From a virus, in the IMG/VR virus record IMGVR_UViG_3300007734_000597, positions 1 through 33,483 of that record: DNA of 33,483 bases. The stretch is one strand, 5' to 3'. Below, piece after piece: positions 23,914 to 30,255 of this stretch. The notes below the pieces were generated by a model, which ran no database searches, had not been told where the DNA came from, and saw only the letters and a list, made by a program, of their open reading frames with translations. Within the stretch, counting starts at the first letter, position 1. Every line of letters begins with the position of its first letter. Position numbers and translations under genes: made by a program.

Positions 23914-23963
23914 GGGCTGGAGGGGAGCGGGCGCGAGCCTCCCGCGACCCTCTCCTCCAGCCC
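23914..23963 (+). terminator. Large hairpin, probable end of the late transcript
   Basis: Arms 23914-23927 and 23950-23963 pair over 14 bp with one G-U pair; inner CGGG/CCCG may add 4 bp. No U-tract follows, as is common in high-GC bacteria. Together with the neighbouring hairpins it forms the strongest terminator-like cluster in the window. Confidence 0.7.
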
Positions 23964-23970
23964 GCCAAGA

Positions 23971-23996
23971 CCCCTATTTCGTGCGTGAAATAGGGG
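23971..23996. promoter_or_regulatory. 10-bp perfect dyad abutting the early promoter
   Basis: CCCCTATTTC (23971-23980), six-base spacer GTGCGT, GAAATAGGGG (23987-23996). It ends one base before the -35 box at 23998. It could be a third terminator hairpin or an operator bound by a dimeric regulator; the position favours an operator. Candidate binders encoded here are the winged-helix protein at 28218 and the HTH protein at 29698. Confidence 0.6.
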
Positions 23997-23997
23997 G

Positions 23998-24026
23998 TTG
24001 ACAGGGGGAGGGTACGGGCGTATCTT
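23998..24026 (+). promoter_or_regulatory. Early-operon promoter TTGACA-17-TATCTT
   Basis: Perfect -35 TTGACA at 23998-24003, 17-bp spacer, -10 TATCTT at 24021-24026. It is the best vegetative-sigma promoter I see in the window, placed right before the replication-side operon and right after the late-side terminators. Predicted start of RNA near 24032-24035. Confidence 0.8.
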
Positions 24027-24045
24027 ATGGGCATAGGGAGACCAA

Positions 24046-24516
24046 ATGGACTCCCGGGAAGGGGGGCTTATGAACGAAGCAGAGCAGTTTGCAAGGCTTC
24101 ATACGATGAGCAAAGCTGAACTAATCAAGTGGCAAAAGTATTTGGCAAAAAACATTGCTGAGATTGAAAGCTCTATTGCCGACACGGATAAGTGGAGCGA
24201 ACGAAATCCGGAGTGGAAAGATTGCAACGAGGCCACCAACCACAGGCGTCGCGCGCGGATGGCAACACGCCGCCGCCGACTAGCACAGATTGAGCGCAGG
24301 ATTGCAGAGATTGAGTCCGGCGCAGCGATCTCAACCGAGCCCGTGGCTGAAGACAAAGAGGCTAAGCGAGTGTGGCGCCGGCTCGTGGCACAAAAGCGTG
24401 AAGCATTCCTTTACGCAGAATACTCACGAAAACACGGACTTCGCTCTGAAGGTTTTGAGAAGCGCATCGCTGAGATTGAGGCAGAAATGAAGGCTATTGC
24501 AGGAGGACAAAAGTGA
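24046..24516 (+). CDS. Early coiled-coil protein of unknown function
   Basis: The first gene of the early operon, 156 residues from ATG 24046 (GGGAG 5 nt upstream) or 148 from ATG 24070 (AAGG 7 nt upstream); I cannot decide between them. The protein is highly charged and helical (KAELIKWQKYLAKNIAEIE, then RRRRLAQIERRIAEIE, then EKRIAEIEAEMKAI) with a repeated IAEIE heptad-like motif, so a coiled coil is likely. Codons are more A/T-ended than in late genes. First-expressed phage genes often target host functions; this one is a candidate on position only. Confidence 0.7.
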   Translation: MDSREGGLMNEAEQFARLHTMSKAELIKWQKYLAKNIAEIESSIADTDKWSERNPEWKDCNEATNHRRRARMATRRRRLAQIERRIAEIESGAAISTEPVAEDKEAKRVWRRLVAQKREAFLYAEYSRKHGLRSEGFEKRIAEIEAEMKAIAGGQK

Positions 24517-24599
24517 AGACAATGATCTTGGACGCACTCGCACTCGCAACATTCATCGCGGCGATGATTCTGCTGTTGGCAGCGGGGTCAATGCGATGA
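24513..24599 (+). CDS. 28-residue single-helix membrane peptide
   Basis: GTG at 24513 overlaps the preceding stop and has AGGAGG at 24501-24506, 6 nt upstream. The peptide is one hydrophobic helix, from LDALALATFIAAMILLLAAG to a short SMR tail. Its stop overlaps the next ATG (ATGA at 24596). The strong ribosome-binding site and two-sided coupling argue that it is translated despite its size. Function unknown. Confidence 0.55.
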   Translation: MKTMILDALALATFIAAMILLLAAGSMR

Positions 24600-24757
24600 G
24601 GATCAACCGAAAGACGCAGCCCGTCGTATACCGGCGCGTTGCAATCAAGACAAACATCCTTGAAGCCGAGCGCAGGCGCGCAGCTGCGCTGATGGATCTT
24701 GCCATTGGAATCTGGGGATTCGCCTTCGTCGTATTCCTATTCGCGGTGTTGGGCTAA
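24596..24757 (+). CDS. Small membrane-anchored basic protein
   Basis: A 53-residue protein starting at ATG 24596, which overlaps the previous stop. An in-frame upstream start at 24497 would run through the previous two genes' sequence and is rejected. The N-terminal half is basic (MRINRKTQPVVYRRVAIK), and the C-terminus is one membrane helix (DLAIGIWGFAFVVFLFAVLG). Stop overlaps the next ATG (TAATG). Two adjacent tiny membrane proteins in the early region may act on the host envelope. Confidence 0.6.
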   Translation: MRINRKTQPVVYRRVAIKTNILEAERRRAAALMDLAIGIWGFAFVVFLFAVLG

Positions 24758-24948
24758 TGCCGGTCTACGAGTATCGCTGCGGGGATTGTGGCGCACGCGA
24801 AGAGCACACGCACTCAATGAAAGAGATCTACAACCCGCGTTGCGCGAAGTGCGGTCGCTGGATGCGGATGGTTTACACGCCAGCCGCATCCGTGTTCGTG
24901 GGCGATGGGTGGGCCAAGAAGGATCGGCAAAAGAAGGAGGGCAAATGA
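24757..24948 (+). CDS. FmdB-like zinc-ribbon protein
   Basis: A 63-residue protein with the N-terminus MPVYEYRCGDCG and the second knuckle RCAKCGRWMRMVYTPA, exactly the layout of FmdB-family putative regulatory zinc ribbons (CxxC about 25 residues before CxxC). The short Lys-rich tail is normal. Homologues occur in bacteria and phages; their role is uncertain, probably in regulation or nucleic-acid contact. It overlaps genes on both sides. Confidence 0.85.
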   Translation: MPVYEYRCGDCGAREEHTHSMKEIYNPRCAKCGRWMRMVYTPAASVFVGDGWAKKDRQKKEGK

Positions 24949-25907
24949 GCAAGAGGTTTGAGTTCGTCAAGGCAGAGCAGCGCAGCCCAGAGTGGTTTGC
25001 GCTTCGGCACGATGGGATCACGGCGACGGAGGCGGCGGTCATTGCCGGTCTCTCGCCGTACAAGACTCCCTATCAACTGTGGGCGGAGAAGCGCGGAGCC
25101 TACACGCCAGATCCTGTCGGGCCAGCCGCCGTGCGCGGCATTCTGCTTGAGAGCACGGTGGCAGAGTTTTATCAGATGGAGACAGGGCGTGAGCTGCGAC
25201 GAAGCAACGGCATCGTGCGGCTCAAGGACATCCCGTGGGTAATGGCATCGCTGGATCGCACCATCGTGGGCGAGGATGGGCTGGTTGAGATCAAGACGAG
25301 CACCTCGCCGCGCTGGAGCCTGTATCCCGTACCGCCTGAGGTAGAAGCCCAAGTGCAGTGGCAGATGTTCGTGACGGGCGCACCGTGGGTGGATGTCGCA
25401 GCCCTCTTGGGCGGCCTCGTCTTCCGCATTGAGCGCGTGGTTGAGGACTTTGAGTTTCAGACGCGGCTCTACCAAAAGGCAATCGCCTTCAGGGATTGCG
25501 TGATGAACGGCACGCCACCGGCGCTGCAAGGCGAGGACTCGGACGCGCTGGCTGCGGTCATCCCGTGGTCGGGCACCGATGAGTTGGCGCAGGCGAATGA
25601 AGGCATTGAGCGCGTGGCTGCGCTCTACGCTGAGAAGCAGTACGAGTCCAAGCTTCTGGATCAGGAGTTGCAGAATCTCGCGATCTCGCTCAAGGAGGCG
25701 ATCGGCGAGAAGGCAGGCGTCTACGGCGAAGGCTGGCAGGCGACTTGGAAGCAGAACAAGCCGACCGTCAAGACGGATTGGGAGGCAGTGGCGCAGATTG
25801 CAAAGGCGGTCGCGCCAGAAACCTACGAGTTGGCGCTCAAGACGCACACCGTAGAAAAGCTTGGGGCACGGGTCTTCAGGTTCAAGACAGAGGAGGTGGA
25901 CAAGTGA
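24945..25907 (+). CDS. YqaJ-type exonuclease (lambda Exo-like recombinase)
   Basis: A 320-residue nuclease. Start ATG 24945 has AAGGAGG at 24934-24940 and overlaps the previous stop; a longer in-frame ORF upstream is not supported. The YqaJ signature RSPEWFALRHDGITATEAAV begins at residue 13. Catalytic candidates of the PD-(D/E)XK fold: E69 (GILLES), D104 (ASLDR), E115 and K117 (VEIKTST), Q136/Q140 (VQWQMF). It resects double-stranded DNA to give 3' ends for the Rad52-type annealing protein encoded two genes on. A charged helical region (about 210-290) follows. Confidence 0.9.
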   Translation: MSKRFEFVKAEQRSPEWFALRHDGITATEAAVIAGLSPYKTPYQLWAEKRGAYTPDPVGPAAVRGILLESTVAEFYQMETGRELRRSNGIVRLKDIPWVMASLDRTIVGEDGLVEIKTSTSPRWSLYPVPPEVEAQVQWQMFVTGAPWVDVAALLGGLVFRIERVVEDFEFQTRLYQKAIAFRDCVMNGTPPALQGEDSDALAAVIPWSGTDELAQANEGIERVAALYAEKQYESKLLDQELQNLAISLKEAIGEKAGVYGEGWQATWKQNKPTVKTDWEAVAQIAKAVAPETYELALKTHTVEKLGARVFRFKTEEVDK

Positions 25908-26578
25908 GTGGCGCTTGCTTGTATTGCGGCCAACCCGTCCAGCCGGTTGCAGATGGCCGCGGGCGCCGCAAAATATATTGCAGTTCACAATGCCGTACAA
26001 AGTTTTATTGGGCTAAGTGCAGCGATGAAGAAAGGCAATCAAAACTAGCAGCAAGGCGGGACAGATACAGGGCCAAGCTCGCACAGGAGACCGATGAACA
26101 GCGTGACTTGAGACGAAAACGAGAGAGCGAAAAGAGCCGACGGTGGCGCGAGAAAAATCCAGAAACATCTAGGTTGATGTATAGAGCTTTTTACGCTCGG
26201 ATGAAAGCCGATCCAGAAAGATACGCGAAGGCTCAACAAAAAGACAAAGAGAGAAGCCCCAACAGGCGAGCGGCTAAATATGGCCTATCGGTTGAAAAGA
26301 TGAATGATCTTTTGGCTGCTGGTTGTTATGCGCCGATGTGTAGTGAAAAAAGAGAACAGTTTTTGCACATAGATCACGATCATTCCTGCTGCCCTGGGGA
26401 AACCAGCTGCGGTAAATGCGTAAGAGGCGCAATGTGCGTCCCGCACAATGTTTTACTCGGGAAACTTGAAAAAGACCCACTATTTGCGATCTGGGTTCTT
26501 TATAATCCAGCGTTTATGTTGAAGGAGGTACGACCAAGTGAGCAAGCAAATCTCAGCGGCGCTGGCAGCGCCATTTGA
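25904..26578 (+). CDS. Endonuclease VII-like HNH protein with N-terminal zinc finger
   Basis: A 224-residue protein. GTG 25904 overlaps the previous stop with AGGAGG 7 nt upstream. N-terminal zinc finger: C5, C8, C26, C30. Middle: long basic helix. C-terminal His-Me nuclease: KYGLSVEKMNDLL, C141/C146, HIDHDH (155-160), C169/C172 and CVPHNVLLG with H181/N182, as in recombination endonuclease VII. Such enzymes resolve branched DNA; stand-alone copies with A/T-richer DNA often behave as mobile (homing-type) genes. This gene is clearly A/T-richer than its neighbours and splits the exonuclease-annealase pair. Its last 14 codons overlap the next gene. Confidence 0.85.
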   Translation: MSGACLYCGQPVQPVADGRGRRKIYCSSQCRTKFYWAKCSDEERQSKLAARRDRYRAKLAQETDEQRDLRRKRESEKSRRWREKNPETSRLMYRAFYARMKADPERYAKAQQKDKERSPNRRAAKYGLSVEKMNDLLAAGCYAPMCSEKREQFLHIDHDHSCCPGETSCGKCVRGAMCVPHNVLLGKLEKDPLFAIWVLYNPAFMLKEVRPSEQANLSGAGSAI

Positions 26579-27251
26579 CGCAAAGGATCTCAAGACGCGC
26601 CCTGGGCGGGCGGGGATGACCTTCACATACGCAGACGCTCGGGCCGTCGCCCAGCGGCTAGACGATGTGCTCGGGTTGACCGGCTGGCAGTTTGAGGTGG
26701 ATGTAGCTGATCTTGCTCGCGGCGTCGTGAAGGGTAGCCTCGCGATCGTCGTAGAGGGCAAGACGGTCATCCACGAAGACTTCGGCTATCCGAATAGCAC
26801 TTCAGACGACGAGCCGCTCAAGAGCGCGGCATCGGACGCCCTGAGGCGCTGCGCGGCTCAAATCGGCGTTGGAAGGAGCCTCTACAGCCCAGAAAAGGGT
26901 ATGCAGACCCCAGCCCGAGCACAAACGCCCGTTAGAAGCCCGCAAATCGGCAAATCCGAGGCATTGAGCACGCCCTCTGACGACGACATTCTCGCGGCGA
27001 AGGCAGCGATGATCTTCGCGCAGACGGCAAGCGAGGATGCGTGCAGCCACGGCGAGGCGTGGAGCCTGAAGCCAGGCGGCATCTCAAAGGCAAGCGGCAA
27101 GCCGTATAACCCGTTCTGGGCGGCCTCGCACAAGGCACCTGACGGCTCGTGGTGCAGGGAGAAGCCGAGCGCGAAGTGGGTTGCAGCTCAGAGCGCGCCG
27201 GCTCCGACCAAGCTCGTGCCTGAGGACACGCTTGAGGAGTTGCCGTTCTGA
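26538..27251 (+). CDS. Rad52/Rad22-type single-strand annealing protein
   Basis: A 237-residue annealing protein. The N-terminal 125 residues carry the Rad52/22 pattern: MTFTYADARAVAQRLDDVLG, then WQFEV, DEPLKSAASDALRRCAAQIG and GVGRSLY. The C-terminal half is a linker plus a Cys/His-containing segment (DACSHGEAWSLKPGG) with NPFWAASH and WCREK, perhaps a metal site. The last residues EDTLEELPF form an acidic-hydrophobic tip like that of SSB proteins. GTG has AAGGAGG 9 nt upstream. It pairs with the YqaJ exonuclease in recombination-dependent replication or repair. Confidence 0.85.
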   Translation: MSKQISAALAAPFDAKDLKTRPGRAGMTFTYADARAVAQRLDDVLGLTGWQFEVDVADLARGVVKGSLAIVVEGKTVIHEDFGYPNSTSDDEPLKSAASDALRRCAAQIGVGRSLYSPEKGMQTPARAQTPVRSPQIGKSEALSTPSDDDILAAKAAMIFAQTASEDACSHGEAWSLKPGGISKASGKPYNPFWAASHKAPDGSWCREKPSAKWVAAQSAPAPTKLVPEDTLEELPF

Positions 27252-27760
27252 TGCTGGACACGCGGCTACACGCGAGAATGGCGAGCGGGCACAGCTGGAA
27301 TCAGCGCGTTGGGGATTATCTGCGCGAGCAGGGCATCCCCTGCGAGGTGCCTGATCTGCAGTATGCGACCACCGAAGAGGAGATCGCACGCTTCAGCGCG
27401 GAGGAGAAAGACATCATCCTGTGGGATGGCTCGGTTCTGGAGGTGAAGTCGCAGAGTCGCGAGTTCGGCTCTGAGCCAAGCCAATACCCGTGGGATGACT
27501 TTATCGTGGATACGGTTGGCTACTACCTCAAGCGGGTCAAGCCAATCGCCTATGTCTTCGTCTCTAAGCCAACAGGCGCGATGCTCGCCCTGAACACCAA
27601 TACGGAAGCCTCGTGGTGGGAGCAGACGATCACGGACGGGCGCGATGGCATCCCGTCCAAATCGCTCATCTCCTCAAAGGCGAACCTGCGAACGATGGCA
27701 GCACTCATCGCGCACCTGCGAGGCCGCTACGAGGCGAGCCTCGGCAACCAGCCGTTCTAG
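27251..27760 (+). CDS. PD-(D/E)XK nuclease-like protein
   Basis: A 169-residue protein with a restriction-endonuclease-like core: D54 or D59 in KDIILWDG, then E64-V-K66 (LEVKSQSR). An N-terminal helix (NQRVGDYLREQG) precedes the core and an alpha/beta region with YVFVSKPTGAMLALN follows. Size and context (after the annealing protein) suit a resolvase or DNA-end nuclease, but no exact family is named. TGATG overlap with the previous gene. Confidence 0.7.
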   Translation: MLDTRLHARMASGHSWNQRVGDYLREQGIPCEVPDLQYATTEEEIARFSAEEKDIILWDGSVLEVKSQSREFGSEPSQYPWDDFIVDTVGYYLKRVKPIAYVFVSKPTGAMLALNTNTEASWWEQTITDGRDGIPSKSLISSKANLRTMAALIAHLRGRYEASLGNQPF

Positions 27761-27768
27761 GAGGCTCA

Positions 27769-28221
27769 ATGGCGTGGATCAAGAAAGACACCGGCACCCT
27801 GAAAGACCCAAAGATCGTGGAGCTACTCGCCCAGCCAAAGGGGGCTGAGGCGTATGTGCTCTGGGATGCGGCGCTCTTTGAGGCGTACCACCAGACCCCG
27901 AAGGGACGCTTTGAGAATGAGGCGCACTTCGGGGCGTGCGTAGGAGGGGTCGCCGATGTGCGGCACCTCAAGCGCCTCGTGACACTCGGGCTGCTCACGC
28001 GGGGAGACGATGGCTCCATCAGTGTGACAAACTGGGGCAAGCATCAGTCAGACCCGACAGCGGCAGCCAGGAAGGAACGCTATCGGAACGCACACGGAAC
28101 GGGATCTGAACGAAATCAGAACGCTCTAGATAAGAATAGAGTAGAACAGAATAGAAAAGATTCTTTTACTAATACGCCAATGAGCATTGGAGAGATCATT
28201 CGGCGGGGAGGATCGCGATGA
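27769..28221 (+). CDS. DnaD-like replication initiator/helicase-loader candidate
   Basis: A 150-residue protein starting at ATG 27769 with TAGGAGG just upstream; a longer in-frame ORF from 27613 overlaps the previous gene and is rejected. The N-terminal winged-helix pattern (WIKKDTGTLKDPKIVELLAQ, then AYVLWDAALFEAYHQTPKG and LKRLVTLGLLTRGDDGSISV) resembles phage replisome organiser/DnaD N-terminal domains. It ends in a basic, Asn-rich tail (KERYRNAHGTGSERNQNALD), common in such proteins. It probably marks the phage origin, perhaps within the A/T-rich stretch at 28100-28200. No DnaB-type helicase is encoded here. Confidence 0.65.
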   Translation: MAWIKKDTGTLKDPKIVELLAQPKGAEAYVLWDAALFEAYHQTPKGRFENEAHFGACVGGVADVRHLKRLVTLGLLTRGDDGSISVTNWGKHQSDPTAAARKERYRNAHGTGSERNQNALDKNRVEQNRKDSFTNTPMSIGEIIRRGGSR

Positions 28222-28421
28222 CAAGCAAGGAGGAGATGTTGATTCTGGCAATCAGATCCTATGTTGCAGAGCACGGATTTGCTCCGACGGTGAGGGAAAT
28301 CGCAGAGATTCTGGGCGTGGGGCACGGCACCGCGCAACGAGCATTGGAAGATCTCGCCCGCAAGGGTAGGATTGAGAAGAAAGAGCGGGTAGCCCGTGGC
28401 TACCGCCTAAGGGGGATGTGA
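28218..28421 (+). CDS. LexA-type winged-helix DNA-binding protein
   Basis: A 67-residue protein matching the LexA N-terminal DNA-binding domain: IRSYVAEHGFAPTVREIAEI (residues 12-31), then LGVGHGTAQRALEDLARKGR and IEKKERVARGYRL. It has no C-terminal S24 peptidase domain, so it cannot self-cleave like LexA. It could repress or activate the early promoter or mimic host LexA operator binding. ATGA overlap with the previous gene. Confidence 0.85.
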   Translation: MTSKEEMLILAIRSYVAEHGFAPTVREIAEILGVGHGTAQRALEDLARKGRIEKKERVARGYRLRGM

Positions 28422-28663
28422 TGGCATTCACGGACTTGGTGCAATGGGCCGCAATGTGCGGCTACGAATACAAGCAGATCCTCAAGACTGAGCACGATAC
28501 CTGGGTCGTTGTCATCGCCGACCGCGATGGCAGCGAGATCAGCTGCGAAGCTGATACGCAGCAGGATGCCGTTGAGGGTATGATCCACCGGCTAAGCGCG
28601 ATGCTGGAAGGAGGGATGCACAATGTCAGCGAAGAAGGCACCTGCAAAGACTGCGGCAACTAA
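28421..28663 (+). CDS. Hypothetical protein with C-terminal CxxC
   Basis: An 80-residue protein (ATG at 28421, TGATG overlap; a GTG at 28418 is an alternative). The middle is alpha/beta (WVVVIADRDGSEISCEADTQ, then AVEGMIHRLSAML) and the end is GTCKDCGN, a half zinc site. No known family. The last 41 nt overlap the next gene, whose ribosome-binding site lies inside it. Confidence 0.6.
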   Translation: MAFTDLVQWAAMCGYEYKQILKTEHDTWVVVIADRDGSEISCEADTQQDAVEGMIHRLSAMLEGGMHNVSEEGTCKDCGN

Positions 28664-28811
28664 GGGCAGCGGCGCTCGGTGGTCATCGGCTCCCTGCTTC
28701 ATCTGCTCAGGGATGATCGCTGAGGGAAAGCAGGCGCTGCGTGTCCAGCGCATTGACTATGCCGTTGACCGCAAGTGGTATTCGTGGGCGCACCGTGGGT
28801 GCTGGAAGTGA
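28623..28811 (+). CDS. Small zinc-finger-like protein
   Basis: A 62-residue protein with GGAAGGAGGG at 28606-28614 about 8 nt before the ATG. A Lys/Ala-rich tail (KKAPAKTAATKG) precedes CFICSG and a late H-x2-C (WAHRGCWK), which could bind one zinc. Small Zn proteins like this are common in actinophage replication regions. GTGA overlap with the next gene. Confidence 0.6.
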   Translation: MSAKKAPAKTAATKGSGARWSSAPCFICSGMIAEGKQALRVQRIDYAVDRKWYSWAHRGCWK

Positions 28812-29218
28812 GCTACCACAGCGACCTTGACATCCAAGAGCAGAACGCGGCGAAGTCGCGGCGAGGCCGCAATGCACGACAGCGCGGCAATGCGTTTGAG
28901 CGCGAGGTCGCAAAGCGGCTCGGGGCGAACCGCGTTGGGCAGTTCGGCGGCAAGCAGGATGTCGCAAATGACTGGATCGCGGTTCAATGCAAAGTGGGTA
29001 AATCTTATCCAGAGCGGCTGGACGGTTGGCTTCGCAGCATCCCCGTCAAGGGCGATCAGCTCGCAGCCCTCGTGGTCGGCGACTCTCCAGGCGCAGGCGG
29101 GAGGCGACGCACGATGATCGTGCTGGACTTGGATGACTTCGTGCAGTGGTTTGGCAAGGATCAGCCGGCGATTGAGCAGGCGGTCGTCAAGCGAAAGATT
29201 GAGACCCGCCGACGATGA
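28808..29218 (+). CDS. Holliday-junction-resolvase-like nuclease
   Basis: A 136-residue protein starting at GTG 28808, which overlaps the previous stop. The fold cues are KSRRGRNARQRGNAFEREVA at residues 17-36 (first acidic residues E31/E33), then GGKQDVANDWIAVQCKVGKS with D51/D55 and the Q60-C-K62 core. These are the motifs of archaeal-type Hjc and related PD-(D/E)XK resolvases. It likely cuts recombination or replication junctions. It is the second PD-(D/E)XK nuclease in the operon besides the exonuclease. Confidence 0.75.
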   Translation: MSYHSDLDIQEQNAAKSRRGRNARQRGNAFEREVAKRLGANRVGQFGGKQDVANDWIAVQCKVGKSYPERLDGWLRSIPVKGDQLAALVVGDSPGAGGRRRTMIVLDLDDFVQWFGKDQPAIEQAVVKRKIETRRR

Positions 29219-29679
29219 GGCGAGCCGTCTGGCTTTGGGTGCTCACCGCGATCATCGCGACGGCGATCGTGTTGACGATGCCGGTGGCAGAGCAGGTGCT
29301 GCGGGACTCTCGTGCTCCAGAGCCGACGCCCGCCCCAACGCTTGAGATCACGAGCACGATTGGGAAGGCAACTTGGTACGACGCGACCAAGAACAGCGCG
29401 TGGTACACGCGCGGCGATAAGCCCACGCTCTTCTACGCGGCGGCTGGGCCTGCGCTGCGGCAGATCAAGGATTTCCGTTGGGGCAAGAAGCCGTACCGCA
29501 TCATCGTGGAGAACCTCAAGAACGGCAAAGCAATCGTCGCGTGGGTGGTGGATTGGTGCCAATGCCGAGGTCAGACAAACAACGAAAAGCTCGTGGATCT
29601 CAGCCCAGCGGCGTTTGAGGCACTGGGCGTGCCGCTCAAGAATGGAGTGCAGAAAGTCAGGGTCACAGTCCTGCCATAG
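29215..29679 (+). CDS. Membrane-anchored RlpA/expansin-like beta-barrel protein
   Basis: A 154-residue protein. One N-terminal helix (AVWLWVLTAIIATAIVLTMP) as signal or anchor, a short Pro/Thr linker (APEPTPAPT) and then a double-psi beta-barrel of RlpA type: IGKATWYDATKN, AAAGPALR, GKAIVAWVVDWCQCRG and VDLSPAAFEALGV. RlpA proteins bind or cut peptidoglycan glycan strands. The conserved His of lytic RlpA proteins is not visible, so it may bind rather than cut. Its place in the replication region instead of the lysis block is odd. ATGA overlap with the previous gene. Confidence 0.8.
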   Translation: MRRAVWLWVLTAIIATAIVLTMPVAEQVLRDSRAPEPTPAPTLEITSTIGKATWYDATKNSAWYTRGDKPTLFYAAAGPALRQIKDFRWGKKPYRIIVENLKNGKAIVAWVVDWCQCRGQTNNEKLVDLSPAAFEALGVPLKNGVQKVRVTVLP

Positions 29680-29697
29680 CAGGAGAAGGAGGCGTTC

Positions 29698-30255
29698 GTG
29701 ATTCAAGTTCGCAGCGTAAACGGCGCGCACCTCAAGCACATTCTCTCGGTGAACTACCCACGGCTCTATGCCGTTGCAATCCCGCAGATGGCACGCGCGC
29801 TTGGCATCAGTAAACGCACGCTCTACGCCTACATCCAAGAGGAGCGGCGAGTCCCTGAGTATGTTGAAGAGCGGATCATCAACCTTTACGGCGAGATCCC
29901 GCCGAGCGGCTGGCGCACGGTTGAAGCGCGAGGGCTACATACGATCACTCCTCCCGAGTCCGTAGAGACCGCGCAACCACAGGCACTTGAGCTGAGCGTG
30001 AGCGCAGATGCCAACTGGGTTGAGATCGCGCAGGCCAGCGTAATGGCGGTAGCCGAGAGGCTGCACGGGCACAAGATGGGCGAGTGGGTCGGCAACCCAG
30101 AGATGCTGGATGTTGACGGCAATCCGCTGGATCTCGTGACCGAATGTGGGCGCTGCGGGATGCTCGTGGCGATTGACGCCGGTCTCAAGGAGGTCAACGG
30201 CTTTGCGTGGCGCGCATTTTGCGGCTCAGACAACCTCTGGAGGGGCGCACGATGA
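29698..30255 (+). CDS. HTH protein with C-terminal zinc-site domain
   Basis: A 185-residue protein. GTG has AAGGAGG 5 nt upstream. Residues about 28-60 look like a helix-turn-helix (IPQMARALGISKRTLYAYIQ, then EERRVPEYVEERI). The second half carries CGRCG (about residues 150-154) and a later Cys (FCGS), perhaps a zinc site. It could be a regulator of the phage operon or bind replication DNA. Confidence 0.65.
   Translation: MIQVRSVNGAHLKHILSVNYPRLYAVAIPQMARALGISKRTLYAYIQEERRVPEYVEERIINLYGEIPPSGWRTVEARGLHTITPPESVETAQPQALELSVSADANWVEIAQASVMAVAERLHGHKMGEWVGNPEMLDVDGNPLDLVTECGRCGMLVAIDAGLKEVNGFAWRAFCGSDNLWRGAR

Noticed and set aside
24699-24944. N-terminal extension of the YqaJ exonuclease
   Set aside because: It would read through the FmdB-like gene in another frame; ATG 24945 has AAGGAGG and begins just before the conserved YqaJ motif.
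24873-26000. Long minus-strand ORF (375 codons) opposite the YqaJ exonuclease
   Set aside because: The + strand gene has catalytic motifs, strong ribosome-binding site and operon overlaps; the antisense product has low-complexity Leu/Arg composition.
27613-27768. N-terminal extension of the DnaD-like protein
   Set aside because: It overlaps the PD-(D/E)XK gene and has a shadow-like composition; ATG 27769 has TAGGAGG right upstream.
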